A stretch of DNA of 64,000 nucleotides from Cinnamomum chago (Eukaryota > Streptophyta > Magnoliopsida > Laurales > Lauraceae), in the NCBI GenBank assembly GCA_038049695.1, contig CP142454.1, forward strand, positions 88,186,501 to 88,250,500, read 5' to 3'. A program made the position numbers and the translations under genes. Positions 43,227 through 56,800 of this stretch are shown here, piece after piece. Positions within the stretch are counted from its first letter, which is position 1; each line of letters begins with the position of its first letter. The notes under the pieces are model-generated. The model saw nothing but the letters and a program-made list of their open reading frames with translations, was not told the origin of the DNA and searched no databases.

Positions 43227-45141
43227 TTAGTAACCATCGTTTTTGTTTTTCTCAAAGCTTAAATGATAGAAGGCATCTTTTTTGTTTTTTCTATTTCAAT
43301 CCAACAGAGATTGATGGTTTGAGGAAATCATCACTTTTAAAGGAACCACTTATGTTGAGGTCAATGTCCACATCATTATGAAACCTTGCTCTTGAGTAGT
43401 CATAATTGTGGTTGAACCCTAGCACTCGCCCTCACCATAAAGTCATTGTTGTGTCATTTCCCATTACCAATTAATTTTGAGATAACTGGTAGCTCAATGG
43501 AGTGTAAGATCCTACAACTTATGAAGGCAAAGATGAATCACCAAACTTATGTGAACTGGGATTTATATTAGTCTCTCCCACATGTACATGCAAACAGTTT
43601 AAGGTGGATGATGTCCCATTTGGAGCATTTTCTTGACTTGGCACTTATTTGTGTTATGCCGCGGAAGAGGAAATTTGGATTTCATGTTGTCTCAATAGAT
43701 TTTAAAAAAATTGGCTAAATGAATTGGCAAAAGGGAACCAACAAACCACAACGTAGGGGGCATGAACATATCACAATCACAGTCATCTAAAATCTCCCCC
43801 AAAACAATTGTGAGCATGTTACTGCCGTCTCTTTCATCTTTTCCTTTTCCTTCTAAGCGTCAGCCCATCTTTATACCTTAGTTTCAGTCTCTTTGACTCA
43901 TTGCAAAGAGCTCCATTCACACGCATCACGAAGCATACATGGGCCACCCTCTCCCGAGCACCTCACATTAGCATCACATGCGATTGTGCAGTTATGGACC
44001 TACTTGGGGCTATGCTAATAATAAGGGAGGTGGAGGATCGAAAAATCTAAATAAAGTACAACGATACACAAAATATTAACTTGATTACATCATTCTAATC
44101 CTTTGACCGATGGACTTCATATTCAATGGTTTTTTAAGGCATCATTTTTTTGGATTTTAATGGTTTTAGAATGCATCATTTTTTCGGATTTTAATTCAGT
44201 GATGAGTAACAATTAGATGAGTATTACAATTGGACTAGTAAGAATTCGTGAGGGGCAGTGAAATTGAGGGGTTGCATTGATGATAGGGGTCTCAACTACT
44301 TGTAAAAGGGGTTGCTCACACAGGGTGCTCATGAGCTGATGCTCATTTGAGGATTTTGCATAAATAGATTTGGTCTAGAGTGATGGGCTTATGGTGCGAT
44401 GGATGTAATGAATGTAGCTGTGGCCCACATGCCTATCATGATAGAGGTGGATATGAAGAGAACTCAACTATAAACACATGAGAATTCTAAATATCAACAC
44501 CAATAGATCATCTTACTCCTTGATACATTTCTACCAAAACAAAAAAAAAAAAAAAACAATAAAAAGCTCTTTTTGTTTTTACTAAGTTGCAATAGTGGTA
44601 CATGCCTTGTAAAACTACGTACTCAATCCCTAGGTTCCGTGTGAGATGACATGTCCCTTTCCACTTGGGCATTTCGTGCTTCTCGATATATCTAACGCTC
44701 AACTTTAATAATTTCAGGAGTTAGGTTTTGCATTTTAGTTCATGGTGATTAAAGGTCGAATGAGTGTCAGATTAGGACTTGTGACACTCCCCTAACCCTA
44801 GACGCATGGTGTTTGTGTGTGGGTGGAGAGATGCAATCACTGCAGACCAGTACACGAAAGTGACCATGCTTTCAATAGACTCCTTGTCATGTTTGAAAAG
44901 CCGAAGTCTAGGCGTGCTTGGGCTGCCACATCCAATATATGTGTTAATATCATACATTCAAAGGGGCACTGGAGACATCAACTTCATCCCAGTTGTCCTA
45001 GTTAGAAATGTTAGAATGATAGCCACCAATCATGTCTATTTCAATACCCCAAACAAGGAAAAATAGATGATCTAGAAATGTCTTCTGCTTTCCTCCATCT
45101 ACTATACGTAGGAACATATCTTTTTCACCCAACTTTTTAAA
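43227..45141. other. Intergenic, nothing recognised
   Basis: A short duplication GCATCATTTTTT(C/T)GGATTTTAAT occurs near 44140 and 44173, and a poly-A run lies near 44539-44556. No gene is supported. Confidence 0.4.
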
Positions 45142-45313
45142 TAGTAGGTCAGTTGGCCTACGACCATGGTTTGCATTCGGAGATTGTAGGTTCAAAATTG
45201 CACTACCACACTGGGGCTACAGGAGAGTTTACCCGACTTCCCTCTAGGTCTGGAAGGATTAGTCCAGTCCAAAAGATTGAAAACCCTTCGATAGCCAAAA
45301 AAAAAAAAAAAAA
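45142..45313 (+). mobile_element. tRNA-derived SINE, copy 2
   Basis: Same family and orientation as 28122-28296: TAGGTCAGTTGGCCTACG (A box), GGTTCAAAATT (B box with one change), CACTGGGGCTACAGG, TTCCCTCTAGG, then GATAGCC and a long poly-A tail. Possible short target duplication AACTTT at about 45131 and 45316. Confidence 0.87.
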
Positions 45314-46038
45314 GAAACTTTCCAAGTATACCATCTTGGTTGAATCCACTAGTTCTATTAATATTATCCAAGGGAAAGAGAACCAACCACCAACCAAAAT
45401 ACACAAAAGCAACAACAAATTGCATATACAAATGAATAGCCAATACTTCACAAAAGAACAAGTATCCTTTTCTAATCTTCAAAAACTTTTCAATTACATA
45501 TGGGTAATTGACTGATTGGTTGAACAGGGTTCACAATAAACATATTGGGGTCAAGGAACATGGCTTGCCCATCCATTGGCCCATTATATCTTACATGTAT
45601 AGTTTAAAATATGTATGGAGCACCCTGAGTCAATGGAGTCTGACCAAGTCTGCCTGACTACTCAGCCAGACTTGCCTGAGTTACTTGGCTCGGGGACCTT
45701 CTGAGTCGAGCTGAGTTTATGAGTTTCACTCTATGGGTTGCAACTGGCTCTGCTTGGACATCTCTAGTAGGCAATAGACTAAAATTAAGCTTCATCCCCA
45801 ACTATTTGGACCCACAATTTTTTTTCCTTCTTTTTAGTTATAGAATTTTGGAAATACCCCATTAAGAGCTAAGCTTATTGAACCAAGCTTGATTGCTATT
45901 CACAAGGGCCAAGTTGGGCTTACTGTCAGACCCAAAATTGATTGGGCTAGGATGGTGGTGTTGATCCTGACTAGGCTTGTGGCCAACCTTTTCTTATAAC
46001 CAAAGTAACAGGTACTTAAATATGTATAGATTGAAAAG
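45314..46038. other. Intergenic, nothing recognised
   Basis: No repeat or coding structure stands out. Confidence 0.4.
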
Positions 46039-46803
46039 GGGGACATTTACTACAAAAATCCCCTTAAATAGGGTAACCACAGTTGATGACCCTAAACTTT
46101 TATAATGACGGCCAATAACCTCCAACCCAAATCATCATTTTTTTCCCATTTTGCCCCTTTTTTTTGTTGATGTCAACATAAACAGTTCCATATTCTGTCA
46201 TGAGTAATATTTATTGATATTAACAAAACATTCGTCGACATCAACATAAAATTGTGTTGATATCAACAAAAATGCTCAGTTATTACAATCAGTGACTTGT
46301 GAATTTGTTGACGTCGATAGAAAATTCGTCGACATCAACATAAAATTGTGTTGCCGTCAACAAAAATGCCTAGTTAACAACATGAATGACCTGTGAATTT
46401 GTTGATGTCGACAGAAGATTCGTCGACGTCGACATAAAATTGTGTTGACGTCAATAAAAACGCCCAGTTAGCGTCAACAAAAATTAAGTTTTTCATTGTT
46501 TAGGATTTTATTGACATCGAGCAATCTCTTACTCACTCTAATTGAGAAAAAAGGGGTAGGATATTGATCTCCTTCTTCTCATTCTTCTATTCTACTGTTG
46601 CTGTTGATTTGGGGGTGAAGAAAGTTTTTTATTTTATTTATTTTATTTTATTATTAAAGGGTTATGTTGACATCAACTAACCAAGGGCAAAAACATAATG
46701 AAATATTGGGTTTTGGGCTGGAGGTCCTTGGCCGTCGTTATAAAAATTTAGGGTCCTCAACTGTAATTACACTATTTAATGGAATTTTTGAAGTAAATGT
46801 TCC
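46039..46803. mobile_element. MULE-like foldback element, 765 bp
   Basis: Inverted ends of about 105 bp (46039-46145 and 46700-46803) share GACATTTACT, CAGTTGA(T/G)GACCCTAAA and ATAA(T/C)GACGGCCAA. The flanks read TTGAAAAG on the left and TTGAAAAAG on the right, an imperfect 8-9 bp target duplication as in Mutator-like elements. The interior carries three copies of a 94-bp unit (markers ATTCGTCGAC at 46230, 46324 and 46418) rich in GTTGA(T/C)GTC palindromes. No transposase. Confidence 0.78.
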
Positions 46804-49800
46804 TTGAAAAAGTCATGATATTATCAGTTTTGGTTTTTTTTCCTGGAAATTATCATTAAAATGTCCCGGACTATAAATTAATCTTTTAAAAAGCATAATG
46901 AGTAATACAATACAAATATCAAGTATCTTTTAAAATTATGTTAGAGCTTTTCCCAATTCCTGTTCCAATAATATAACAATTTTCTTGCTATATCTTGAGA
47001 ATATTGCCATACTATTGGAAGATTAACCTTATTCTAGATTAGTATGTGATATTTCAAGATATCCCAGGTATTTCCCATCAACTGGCTGGAATGGGTTAGT
47101 TCACAAACTTTACCTATTATAAAAGAAGAGCGTAACTCAACTTTTTGTTTTTAGTACCCTGCCAAGTGGGTGGGGACCCAAGAGTCTCCACGCACATGAA
47201 AAGAAGAAACCCACATCATAAGAAGAATGAAATTATCTAGGGATTAATCCCTAGGTAGCCCGCGGGAGAGATGAGGGGTTGCCAACTAATTTAGAAACAC
47301 CTTGCTCTGAGTCAACTCGACTTAAAATGAACTGAGTCCAGTAAGTCAGACTGAGCTGCTTCAACTTGCTACCTTCCCACCCACGCCTGCTACTGAAGAT
47401 TCTAGAACCATGGTCCCACTTGTGATGATATCTTAAAGAGGTCCCAAATTGAGAGATCTTTTCCATTTTACATTTTCTCATAACCATCTTTGCACTATTT
47501 CACCGATTATAATGGTAACTAGCAACGCATCTCTTAAGATGAGTTCCATGCTTTCAACCATAGATCAACTTAATCAAGTACTCTTCTTCTATTTATTTGG
47601 GTGGGTTGCCATTAGGGCCATCAAATTAAGGACCACGGTAGGGCCGGGATAGGGCAAGCCCTTACCTTACCCTTATATATGTGGGTTGGGCTTAGGTCGA
47701 GACAAAGCCCTCGGAGCCCTGGACAGGTCGACAATACTAAAAGCCCTTGCCCTACCCTCAAAGGAAATGAATTTTTTTAAAATTTTATTATATACAATAA
47801 TTTTTCTAAATCATGATGCTAACCCTTCTTTATTCAAGCTATGGATTAGTGCAATGCAAAAATCAATCTTTTTGTGTTACTTCTAAAAGAATGCACGAAA
47901 CAAGTTACTTTGTCATCGTATAATTTTTTTTTACATAGGATTAAATAAAATAAGCTAATTTGATAGCATTGTAATATAAAATTAGGGGATGAAAGACATT
48001 ATTAAATACCTTAGCACACTAGTAGGAGTTACATAGTTTAAGTAATGTGCTCAATTATATTTGTCCATAGGCTATTATTAGTAAGATTGTCATGGTTGAA
48101 GTTCTACTAGTTGTAGTTTTTTTTACTAGTTCATGTACTACATTCTTTTTACAAAGCAATAATACAAGCCATCATAACATGTTTGATAAGTCTCATTTGA
48201 TTCAGTTAGACTTTTATTTAAAATAGGCATCAGACCTTTTCCAAATAAATTATTTAGTATATGTACAAATAAGCTTTAGACTGCTCTTGAATTAGCATTA
48301 ATCCTAACTTGTAGTTCTTTGAAACATAACCATTGGATTTTTATAAAAAAAAGTAATTAAACTTTGACTACCTAATATGAATGATGAAGATGATTTGATG
48401 CATGAGTCACAAACTTTAACTCTAAATGTAGGATGCACTTCAATGAAATAACAATCATGTAAGTAAGGGGATAGAAAGAAATTGGTATTGATTAGTGGCG
48501 AGTGGTTGAAACTCAATCCCTCTCATTAATGACGATGCCGATGGCCATCCATCTAATTAATTAAACTCTCAAACTTCAGTAGTTTACATTAGTGAAACTC
48601 AATCTAATGAATTGCAACTTGAATTTCCTTTTTATTAAAGAATATGTTGGTATTAGACAAACGTAAAATCAAACATAGAAATCAAAAGAAAACGTAGAAT
48701 CAAATATAGGTAGTAATATTTTGATCCGTTGGGATATCCATACAAAAATCTACCTAAGATTTGGTTATTATTATTCTAACCCCCCCACCCCCCGCGTCCA
48801 AATGGCCTGCTGGACAAAAAGAAAAAAGTCTCACTTTGAGCACCCCAGCAACCATTGGCCTGCAGGACAAAAACAAAAGTCTCGCTTTGAGGATTTTGCG
48901 GATCGAGCCAGGATCAAAGGGCAGGATTGACCGCCCCTATTTGTCATGTCACTGTTATAGGCATTTAAGAAAGTAACTTTGGGCTGTATGTAATTAACAT
49001 ATATAGATGACAAAACCTATGCATCAATAATAAGCATGTGTGGTCATAATCTTACAAGCATTTATATCTCATGGACCGTGACTTCTCCACCCTCCATCCC
49101 TATGCTGGCCCAAGTGTTTGGTCCGGACTGATCTGTGCAGGTTGGAGCAAACATTTTGCATTGGAGGACCCTCTATGGGTAAATCAGGCCACCCACAAGC
49201 TCAAAATAAGGGAGGAGGGGAAGTAATCTTTGCACTCTTGTGATTTTTACATCTATATATGGAATTCAGTAGAATTTCTTTTGAGAACCAACCCTTATTT
49301 TCTCCGCTGGTTGCTCAAAAGGAGTGATGTTTGGAACCTGAAAACGGATTCCTAAGTTCATGCATGATACTACGGTGCCAGTTCTACTCAACCATGAGTG
49401 TGGGGCTTGGGAACAACCCTTTTATCTAAAAACTTGAACGGCCAAGGTTATCCTCTCTTATGTGGATTATTAGATGATTGGTTCATATAAATCTACATCA
49501 TACAGACATCATATATCATTTTCTATTGGTGATATCATTTCAAGTCCATTTAAGAAAGGAAAGAAAGAAAGGAAGGTACTGACACTTAGAACATTTCCGT
49601 ATGATATGTAAGAAGATCAAATGATGTAAGATGGATGTAGTCATGTTGATATATACCTAGCTATGATAAGAAGGACGAGAGTAGGAAGGCTATGAAAGAG
49701 ATTGTCTATCCGTCTGATTCTTCTTTGTCCGTGGGTATTAATCGCATTGGATCACGCGCCGTGTTTGTGTTTGTGTTTGTTGACAGCGTTTTATGACTTT

Positions 49801-51277
49801 TATCAGTGTCCCGTTCACATCTTTCCAAACCAGACACAGTTTTGCAGTCTACAGTGCAAAGCAAGTAAGCTACGACACTTCAACTGCTTTATATTAAAGA
49901 GCATATTCTCTCTCTCTCCCTCACCCTCCCTCCCTCCTTGTTACTTCCACATGTGATGATAGTAGTAGCATGCGCATGCTCTATTGGCACCTATGAAAAG
50001 AGTTGCATCATTCTTTTAACTGTTGCTTTTATATGGCAGTTTGATTAATTTGCATTTGAGTCTGTAATTAATAGTTTTACACAGCTTAATCAAAAAATTT
50101 AATGGAGTAGGGTTCCTTTAATCATCCTCTCAATTGGTCTCATTCGGGGCTTGAGATCGCTTAGTTGAATGAACTAATTCATCTGTACCCATGGTACCCC
50201 CGAAATCTGGAAAACCTCCCTCTTGTTATGAAGATTTACATTTGTATTAATTGGCTATCCAAAGAAATTAGAAAACCCCCTATGTTTTAGAAAATTTGGC
50301 TCCCCCAAGAATCTTCTCATGCATTGGTTCTGCCATCGTTGGTGATCAATGTGGGGGCTAATTTTGACTGGAGTTGGATATAAACTTGTGTTAATATATA
50401 CGGTGCAGTGCTTTTGTGTGGCTAATTAGTTTTTTAGGTTGGCACCACTGATAGATTTCTAAGACTCAACTTATAGAACCATGAGAGATTGTGGACTATT
50501 TGAAATGAACTATTTGCACTTTGAAGGCCTTCATAGATAGCTAAGTTGGACTATTTGCCCAAGATTGTAGTAACCCAAGGAAGACACGCACACAAAAATA
50601 ATAAGGGAGCCACAAATATATGAGAGAAGAGATTTGCTTCCCTCGGCAACAATAAAGAATTTACAACTTAGTACCCAGTCAGTCTTGTGTATAATGGAGA
50701 CAACCCCTATGCATATATAGTTAAGGGAAGATTCTAAACCTAGAGTGGGGCATTTGCAACTCATTGGAATGGAGTGTTATACGCTTCTTCATGGTCATAC
50801 AAGTTCCCACGACTTTCTACTCAAGACTTTTCTAATAAATAACAAGAGAGAATTTTTTCCTTTTGAACACTTTCTATCGAATCACAAAAATAAACTCACA
50901 TAGAAGACTAGAACACAACTGTTTAGCTAAGGAATTATGATGCATGTGATGAATGAGAAACTCTCTCTCTCTCTCTAACTCTTAGGGTAAGTTTGGGCAA
51001 GTTTATCAATTCATAGATAGTTATGCTATGAAAAGTAACGTTTTATTCTTCCCTTCCTCAAAGAAAAGTTCCATTTCATCTTCAAATTTATCTAGGATGT
51101 CTAAAAAAACAACCACCTCGTGAATAAAACATATATGACCATATTCTCAAATGGGCGATGTGGACCATGCATCCTCTACCCATTAGCATTTAAAAAATGA
51201 CAGTAACAAGCGTACATCTCTTTGTGCTCTTTTGCTCAGTGGAAAAGATATCTGAACATAGAGCTTCCTTCCATGAG
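46804..51277. other. Intergenic, scattered repeat fragments
   Basis: About 47605-47765 is a TAGGGCC/GGGCTTAG-rich dispersed fragment. Near 48800-48900 the phrase TGGCCTGC(T/A)GGACAAAAA with GTCTC(A/G)CTTTGAG occurs twice. GA/CT runs lie near 49907 and 50961. No gene could be supported on either strand. Confidence 0.4.
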
Positions 51278-53891
51278 TGTTACACCCCGACCTAAACTAA
51301 TCGTGATTAAGCCTAATTAATTAATATTAATGCTAATTAAGCATGAGTAATTGGATTAATGAAGACTAATGACCAAAGAGATACAAATTAGTCTCAAATG
51401 ATGCATTAAGCATAATGGAATGAAATAGAATTGATTAAAATGAGTTTAGACTTAAACAAGGCAAGCTAAGGACTTTTTCGTAAATACGGGTTTTTGCGTA
51501 TTTCGTCAAATATGAAAATTCTTAATACCAACGTGTGTATCTCGAATAGTACGTTAACTTCCATAATAGACGCAATTCCATTTGACCTCAAATAGACGTA
51601 ATTACATTTTGGGTCAAATGAAGCCTCATTTGGTCCAAAATGTAATTACACTCAATGAAAGGGGATTTTAGTGTGAGGAGACCTTATATTAGAATGAAAT
51701 AGGCTCTTTCACTCATTTCACCTTAAGCAAACCCTAGACACCATTTTCTTCTCCCTTTATCTTCCATTCCTCTTCATCAAGGGTGAGATTAGGAGTAGTT
51801 TGAGTGGCTTTGAGAGAGAAGACTCCATCTTCATCTTCTTCCTCAAGTCATTTTCCCCATTTAGAAGTGTTGAAGCTTGAAAGAGAGCTTAAGACCTCTT
51901 TGCTTGGACAACAAGTAAATAGTTGGTCTTCTCTTAGAATTTCCAAGTTCGATTGATTGTTTTCTAGAGATTTCTAACTCAAATAGCTCATTAGTTGTGT
52001 ATTTTTGTGTTTTCATGGGATTAGGGTTTGATTTGGGGGTTTTAATCTCAATTCAAGTTAGGAGAAAGAGGATTTTGCCCCCAAACTTCAAGAGAGGCAA
52101 GTATAAATATCTACTTGTGATTTTGTGTGTTATTGAGGTGTCTGGAGTTCAAGGGATACAATGTACAGAAATTAGCTTAAGAAATCTGAAGCTCTTTAAT
52201 TCGTCCTGGGTTTAGTTCGGTTAGCCAACATGCTAACCGCCGAGCTAACCGCCAAAAATCCACGGGATGGTATGTCTCTGGAAAGTTGACCGTCATCTAA
52301 CCGCTAGATTTCGGTCAGCCGAGATCTAAATTTCGGCTAGCCGAAAGGTAACTGTTAAGCTGACCGAATTTGAGTCAGGAATCGTCAAGCCTCTGGAAAG
52401 CTGACCGTAAGCTAACTGAACCAAAATTCGGCTAGCCACCAACCAAAATTCGGCTAACCGCCAGGTAACCGAATTTGATATTGGCCAAGACATTAGTTAT
52501 GATTGAAAATTTGACCAATCGATCGGACCTAGCGGTCAGCTCTATTGGGGGAACAACGGATTTTAGATTTTTGTATGGATTTGAAGTACTTCTTGTAAGT
52601 ATAAGTGATCTCTCAATTAGTTTTAGGTCCAAACTTCCATGGGTGTTAATTACGGGGACTATATAATGCACATATTAAATATTTAAATGTGATGCCCATC
52701 GAGAATAACACGTGCATTTGGAAACCAATGGTTACACCCAAATGGTTGTTTAGATTTGAGACAAAGTTAAGTAGAACCATAAATGATTAGTAGGCCCTCT
52801 CATTGTATCGTACACCGTATTGTTGGGTTCCAATCTAGTGAGATTGGTATTACTACTATTCACTTCTCTTGTTACGAAGAGAATTATTGAATTAAATTGA
52901 ATCCTGTAATTGATTGCTTATTGGAGAGCATTAACTCTTGAGTCTGTCACTACCTATCTATGGTATTAGAACTTTAAATGAGTTCAATAAATTAATAAAT
53001 GAAACAATGACTATTCCTACTGCAGTAGATGGATTTGGAGGTGTTCCGGAGCTCCGTGATGATGCTAGTTGTCCCTAACCCGGACACTAGTAAGTCCCAC
53101 ATATTCCGATCATATCTATGAGTATTGATTGATGCCTTCCATTTGGAAGATGAATCATTCCTTTGAGGGAAGATGACAAATTAAATGAATGAAATGAAAT
53201 GAAATGAATGAATGACAGCTATGGTAGTGACAATCTTGTACATGTCTATTGATTAACTCTTAAGTTACATATTGTCATTGTAGAAATTATCTAGACTTGT
53301 CTAGAATGGAAATTGTTACTAAATAGGTTTGATGAATTCAGTATATGTACTAACATGTGTTATTACAAGATCTGTTTATACATTGTTGAACCGTCGTGTT
53401 CACTAGTGTTATTGATGGCATTACAAGCTCGATTGCCCTTGCTGGTGCAGCAGCGCCCCTGGCGGCAGTGGAGGAGACCATTTCGGTTCCTCGAAGAGGT
53501 TTAAACGAATGGAATGGTCCGGATACCATTTGAGATGGGTATCCGAGTGCGAAAAGAAACTATAACATTTTGAGAAACATTTTGAAAAGTTATTTTGTAC
53601 ATTCATTTTTGGAATGTAATTAATTGTTATTGTATAGTGTTTTGGATATCCACCGATTGACAAATAATGATGGAAATGATACATGTATAAGGACTTTATT
53701 TTTGTATACATGTAAATTGTAAATTGATTTTGTCAAATATATATATTTTCGCAAAAATTGTGTATTTGACAGGTTTATTGAGAATGTTATTCTTTGTGGA
53801 TTCCGTTTTAACTTCGGTTAATTCGGAATTTACGGGAGTAAGTATGGACCCACGGCTTGGGGTTATCGTGACTCAAGCCCGGGTCGTGACA
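51278..53891. mobile_element. Solo LTR of a Ty3/gypsy-type retrotransposon, 2614 bp
   Basis: The sequence starts TGTTACACCCCGACC and ends GGGTCGTGACA, the 5'-TG...CA-3' form typical of plant gypsy (Tekay/Del-like) LTRs. It is flanked by perfect 5-bp direct repeats ATGAG (51273-51277 and 53892-53896). No primer binding site, polypurine tract, gag or pol sequence lies beside it, so it is a solo LTR left by LTR-LTR recombination. About 52210-52480 is rich in GGCTAACCG/CGGTTAGC motifs. Strand was not assigned by coding content. Confidence 0.92.
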
Positions 53892-56800
53892 ATGAGCCCC
53901 CTCGTTGAAGATCTAGAATTGGGGCGTGGGGCGGTTTTGTTTTCCTACAGGTCTCTCTCAGTCCAAATAAGACTGTGTCATGGGTTGACGAAGCAAATAA
54001 ATGGATCCCTCCAAAGAAGACACATAACACTGGTGCGCGTCTAAATTTTGAATATGGTGTACAAATATTATCTAATTTACATTTTATAAATATTACATTT
54101 TTTTTAAATAAATTAAGCGAGACTTAATTAAGATATTGGTTTGGACAATAATCCAATAAAAGCCAACAACGCTGCTAACAAGATGAAGTTTCTCTGTGTA
54201 GGTTGATGACTGGCCCCTCAAGGAAAGTGGTAGGCCAACGAGAACATGAATGAAAGTAACAATAATCAATTTGAAGAAGTCAACCTCTCTAAAAACTTGG
54301 TCATAATATACTAGGATTTAGAAATATAATTCATGTAGCTGACCCTTGGAGGTAAGGGTTGATGATATATGATGACTTTTTTTATGTTGGGTAAAGTTGC
54401 ATTCTGAATAGAAAATTATGAAAGTAATAAATCGCAATTACAAGAAAATCATGTTGTTTGCGCATAACTCTAGGTAATTATAAGTAACTCAGTCTATTTA
54501 ACTTTAAAATTTTAGTATGTAAATGAAACCTTAATTCTAAGCTCATTTTATCTGAGGCTATCTCATTGTCGGGATGTCATTTGGGCCTAATTAAGACATG
54601 TACAAACCCATAGAGATGCTGCAGGGTCTGGCTTCCATGTATGGACGCTGACAATCAAGGCTCCAATTGTGTGTCAGTGCTGGTGGTGTTGGATGGGAAG
54701 CATCAATCAAGTTAGAACAGATTAGGTGGTAACTGTTCTCCTCCCAAATTGGGGTGAAAAAAGTGGCAAGTTATATATTACCCACCCTTCTGTTCCTGTT
54801 TTCTTTTACCAACCACCCCAGATGGAGAGTGAAAATATTCCAATCTCCAACTAAAAATCTATTGAAAGTGTAAATCTCTTATGTTGATATGTTCTAATAT
54901 GAGCAGCAGAATCGGTTGAAGGGGAGGAGAATGGAGAAAAAAAAAAATAATGGACTGATTGGAGGAGGCCTGTTTGTCAAAGTCTTAGAAATAGAGTTGA
55001 TTCAAATAGATCTATTTGAAAAAGAGCTTTAGTACCTTTATTTTATAAATAGACTATTGGGTACATATGATTTAATTTAGAACAAAAACATGCTCATCAT
55101 ATTGTAAAAGTAGTACAAGCAAACATGTCATAAATTAAAAATAGTACCGAGAAACTTATCATATTATAAAAGTTATATGACCAAATTTATAAAAGGACAA
55201 AAAAAGATACGATTTCATTGGACATCCACCAAAACTTGGCCAAATTATAATCTAAAACAGTCAAACATTTATTTGAATAATCTTTAACTCAAATAGACAC
55301 AAAATATATACTCGCCAAAAAGTACCTTAGAGTTATCAAATGATAAGTTATTGGACAAGTGAAATAAATATGATAGTATGCATGCTAGTGTCAGTCACGT
55401 CCATCTCTTGAATTTTCACTTGCCCTAATTTTAGCCTCCACCAAAGTAATATACTATTGGGTTAATCAGTATGCAAAAAGGGGACATAGTCCAATAATTG
55501 ATCTAACTTTTCACATATTAATCAACTATAGTTAATTAAATTTAGATTACCATTGCCTAAGTCATAGGGAGCATCTTGTGATGGCTAAGTTTAGTGGAAG
55601 GCAAAGCTTATTTGGCTCCTCATGACTCTTTTGCAGAAGGATCATTCCTCAAAATTATATATATATATATATATATATGGGACTAGAATGATGCTGCTGA
55701 TGTTTAATTAATTGTTTTGAGTGACTCAAAGTTACTAGTATATAGTCATCAAAATTAAGAGCTTTAAGCCATTAAATGCTACAAAACATAAATTATATTT
55801 ATATTTTTTTGTGCATGCCAAGCATTATCTAATTGTACTTAACCCACATCTACGTAACCCATTTAGCTGGACAACATTTAAATTTCAGGCCCACGGAATG
55901 TACATGGAGATGGACAACATTTAGCTGGACAAATGGTTGTTGCTCTATAATTTTGGTGTATCTAATTTGATGAATTGGATACACCAACTGTGGGACCCAT
56001 AGCCATCAATCAGGTCCACACGATCAGGGGAGGACCTACGCACAACCATTTGGGGACTGTTGATCCCATTGGACCTAGGTCCACTTCCTAAACTCACATC
56101 AAAATTATAGAGCTCCTTTTAAAATCTACGTGAAAATTCTGGATCCACCCCAAAATCCCCTAGGAAAATCCTGCGTCCACTCTCAGAATCCAACTACCCG
56201 ATTGGGTCCACCCCCTTCAAACGAAAATCTTGAGTCCACCACGGCTATGAAATGCTCTGGACTCTCCTCTCTCCCGTGTTAGAAAAAAAAAAAAATCAGT
56301 TTACAAGTCATCTACAATTAGTTTATTATCATTAGAGCACAGATCAGTTTTTAACTATTTCCAACATGCTACGAGCATTCCATCTCTTCCACACAATCTC
56401 TTGCCTTATATATATAATAATCCTACCCCATTGATGACATTTGATTGAACAAGGAGAACCCAGTAAAACTAGAGAAAGCTTTGGCCTATTAAATGAAGAA
56501 CATTGCTCCACACAAGAGCTTAGATATTTCCCTTAGTGAAGAATATTGCTCCACACAAGAGCTTAGATATTTCTTTAATTTCCTCCTTGTTGTTAGGCAT
56601 GATAAATGAAATTGACACCAACGTGACCTAATCATGCAAGTGGGCTTCCCACTGTACTGCACATGCCTCTTCCTTTCAACCTCTTCTTCCCTCCCCTCTC
56701 ACCCCATTCATTGGTGGGTCTCCATTTCCACGCGTGCCACGTCCCATCCAACCCCACGTGGCACAGTGTCCTCATGGTAACTCTAAAAGGTATCTTTGCA

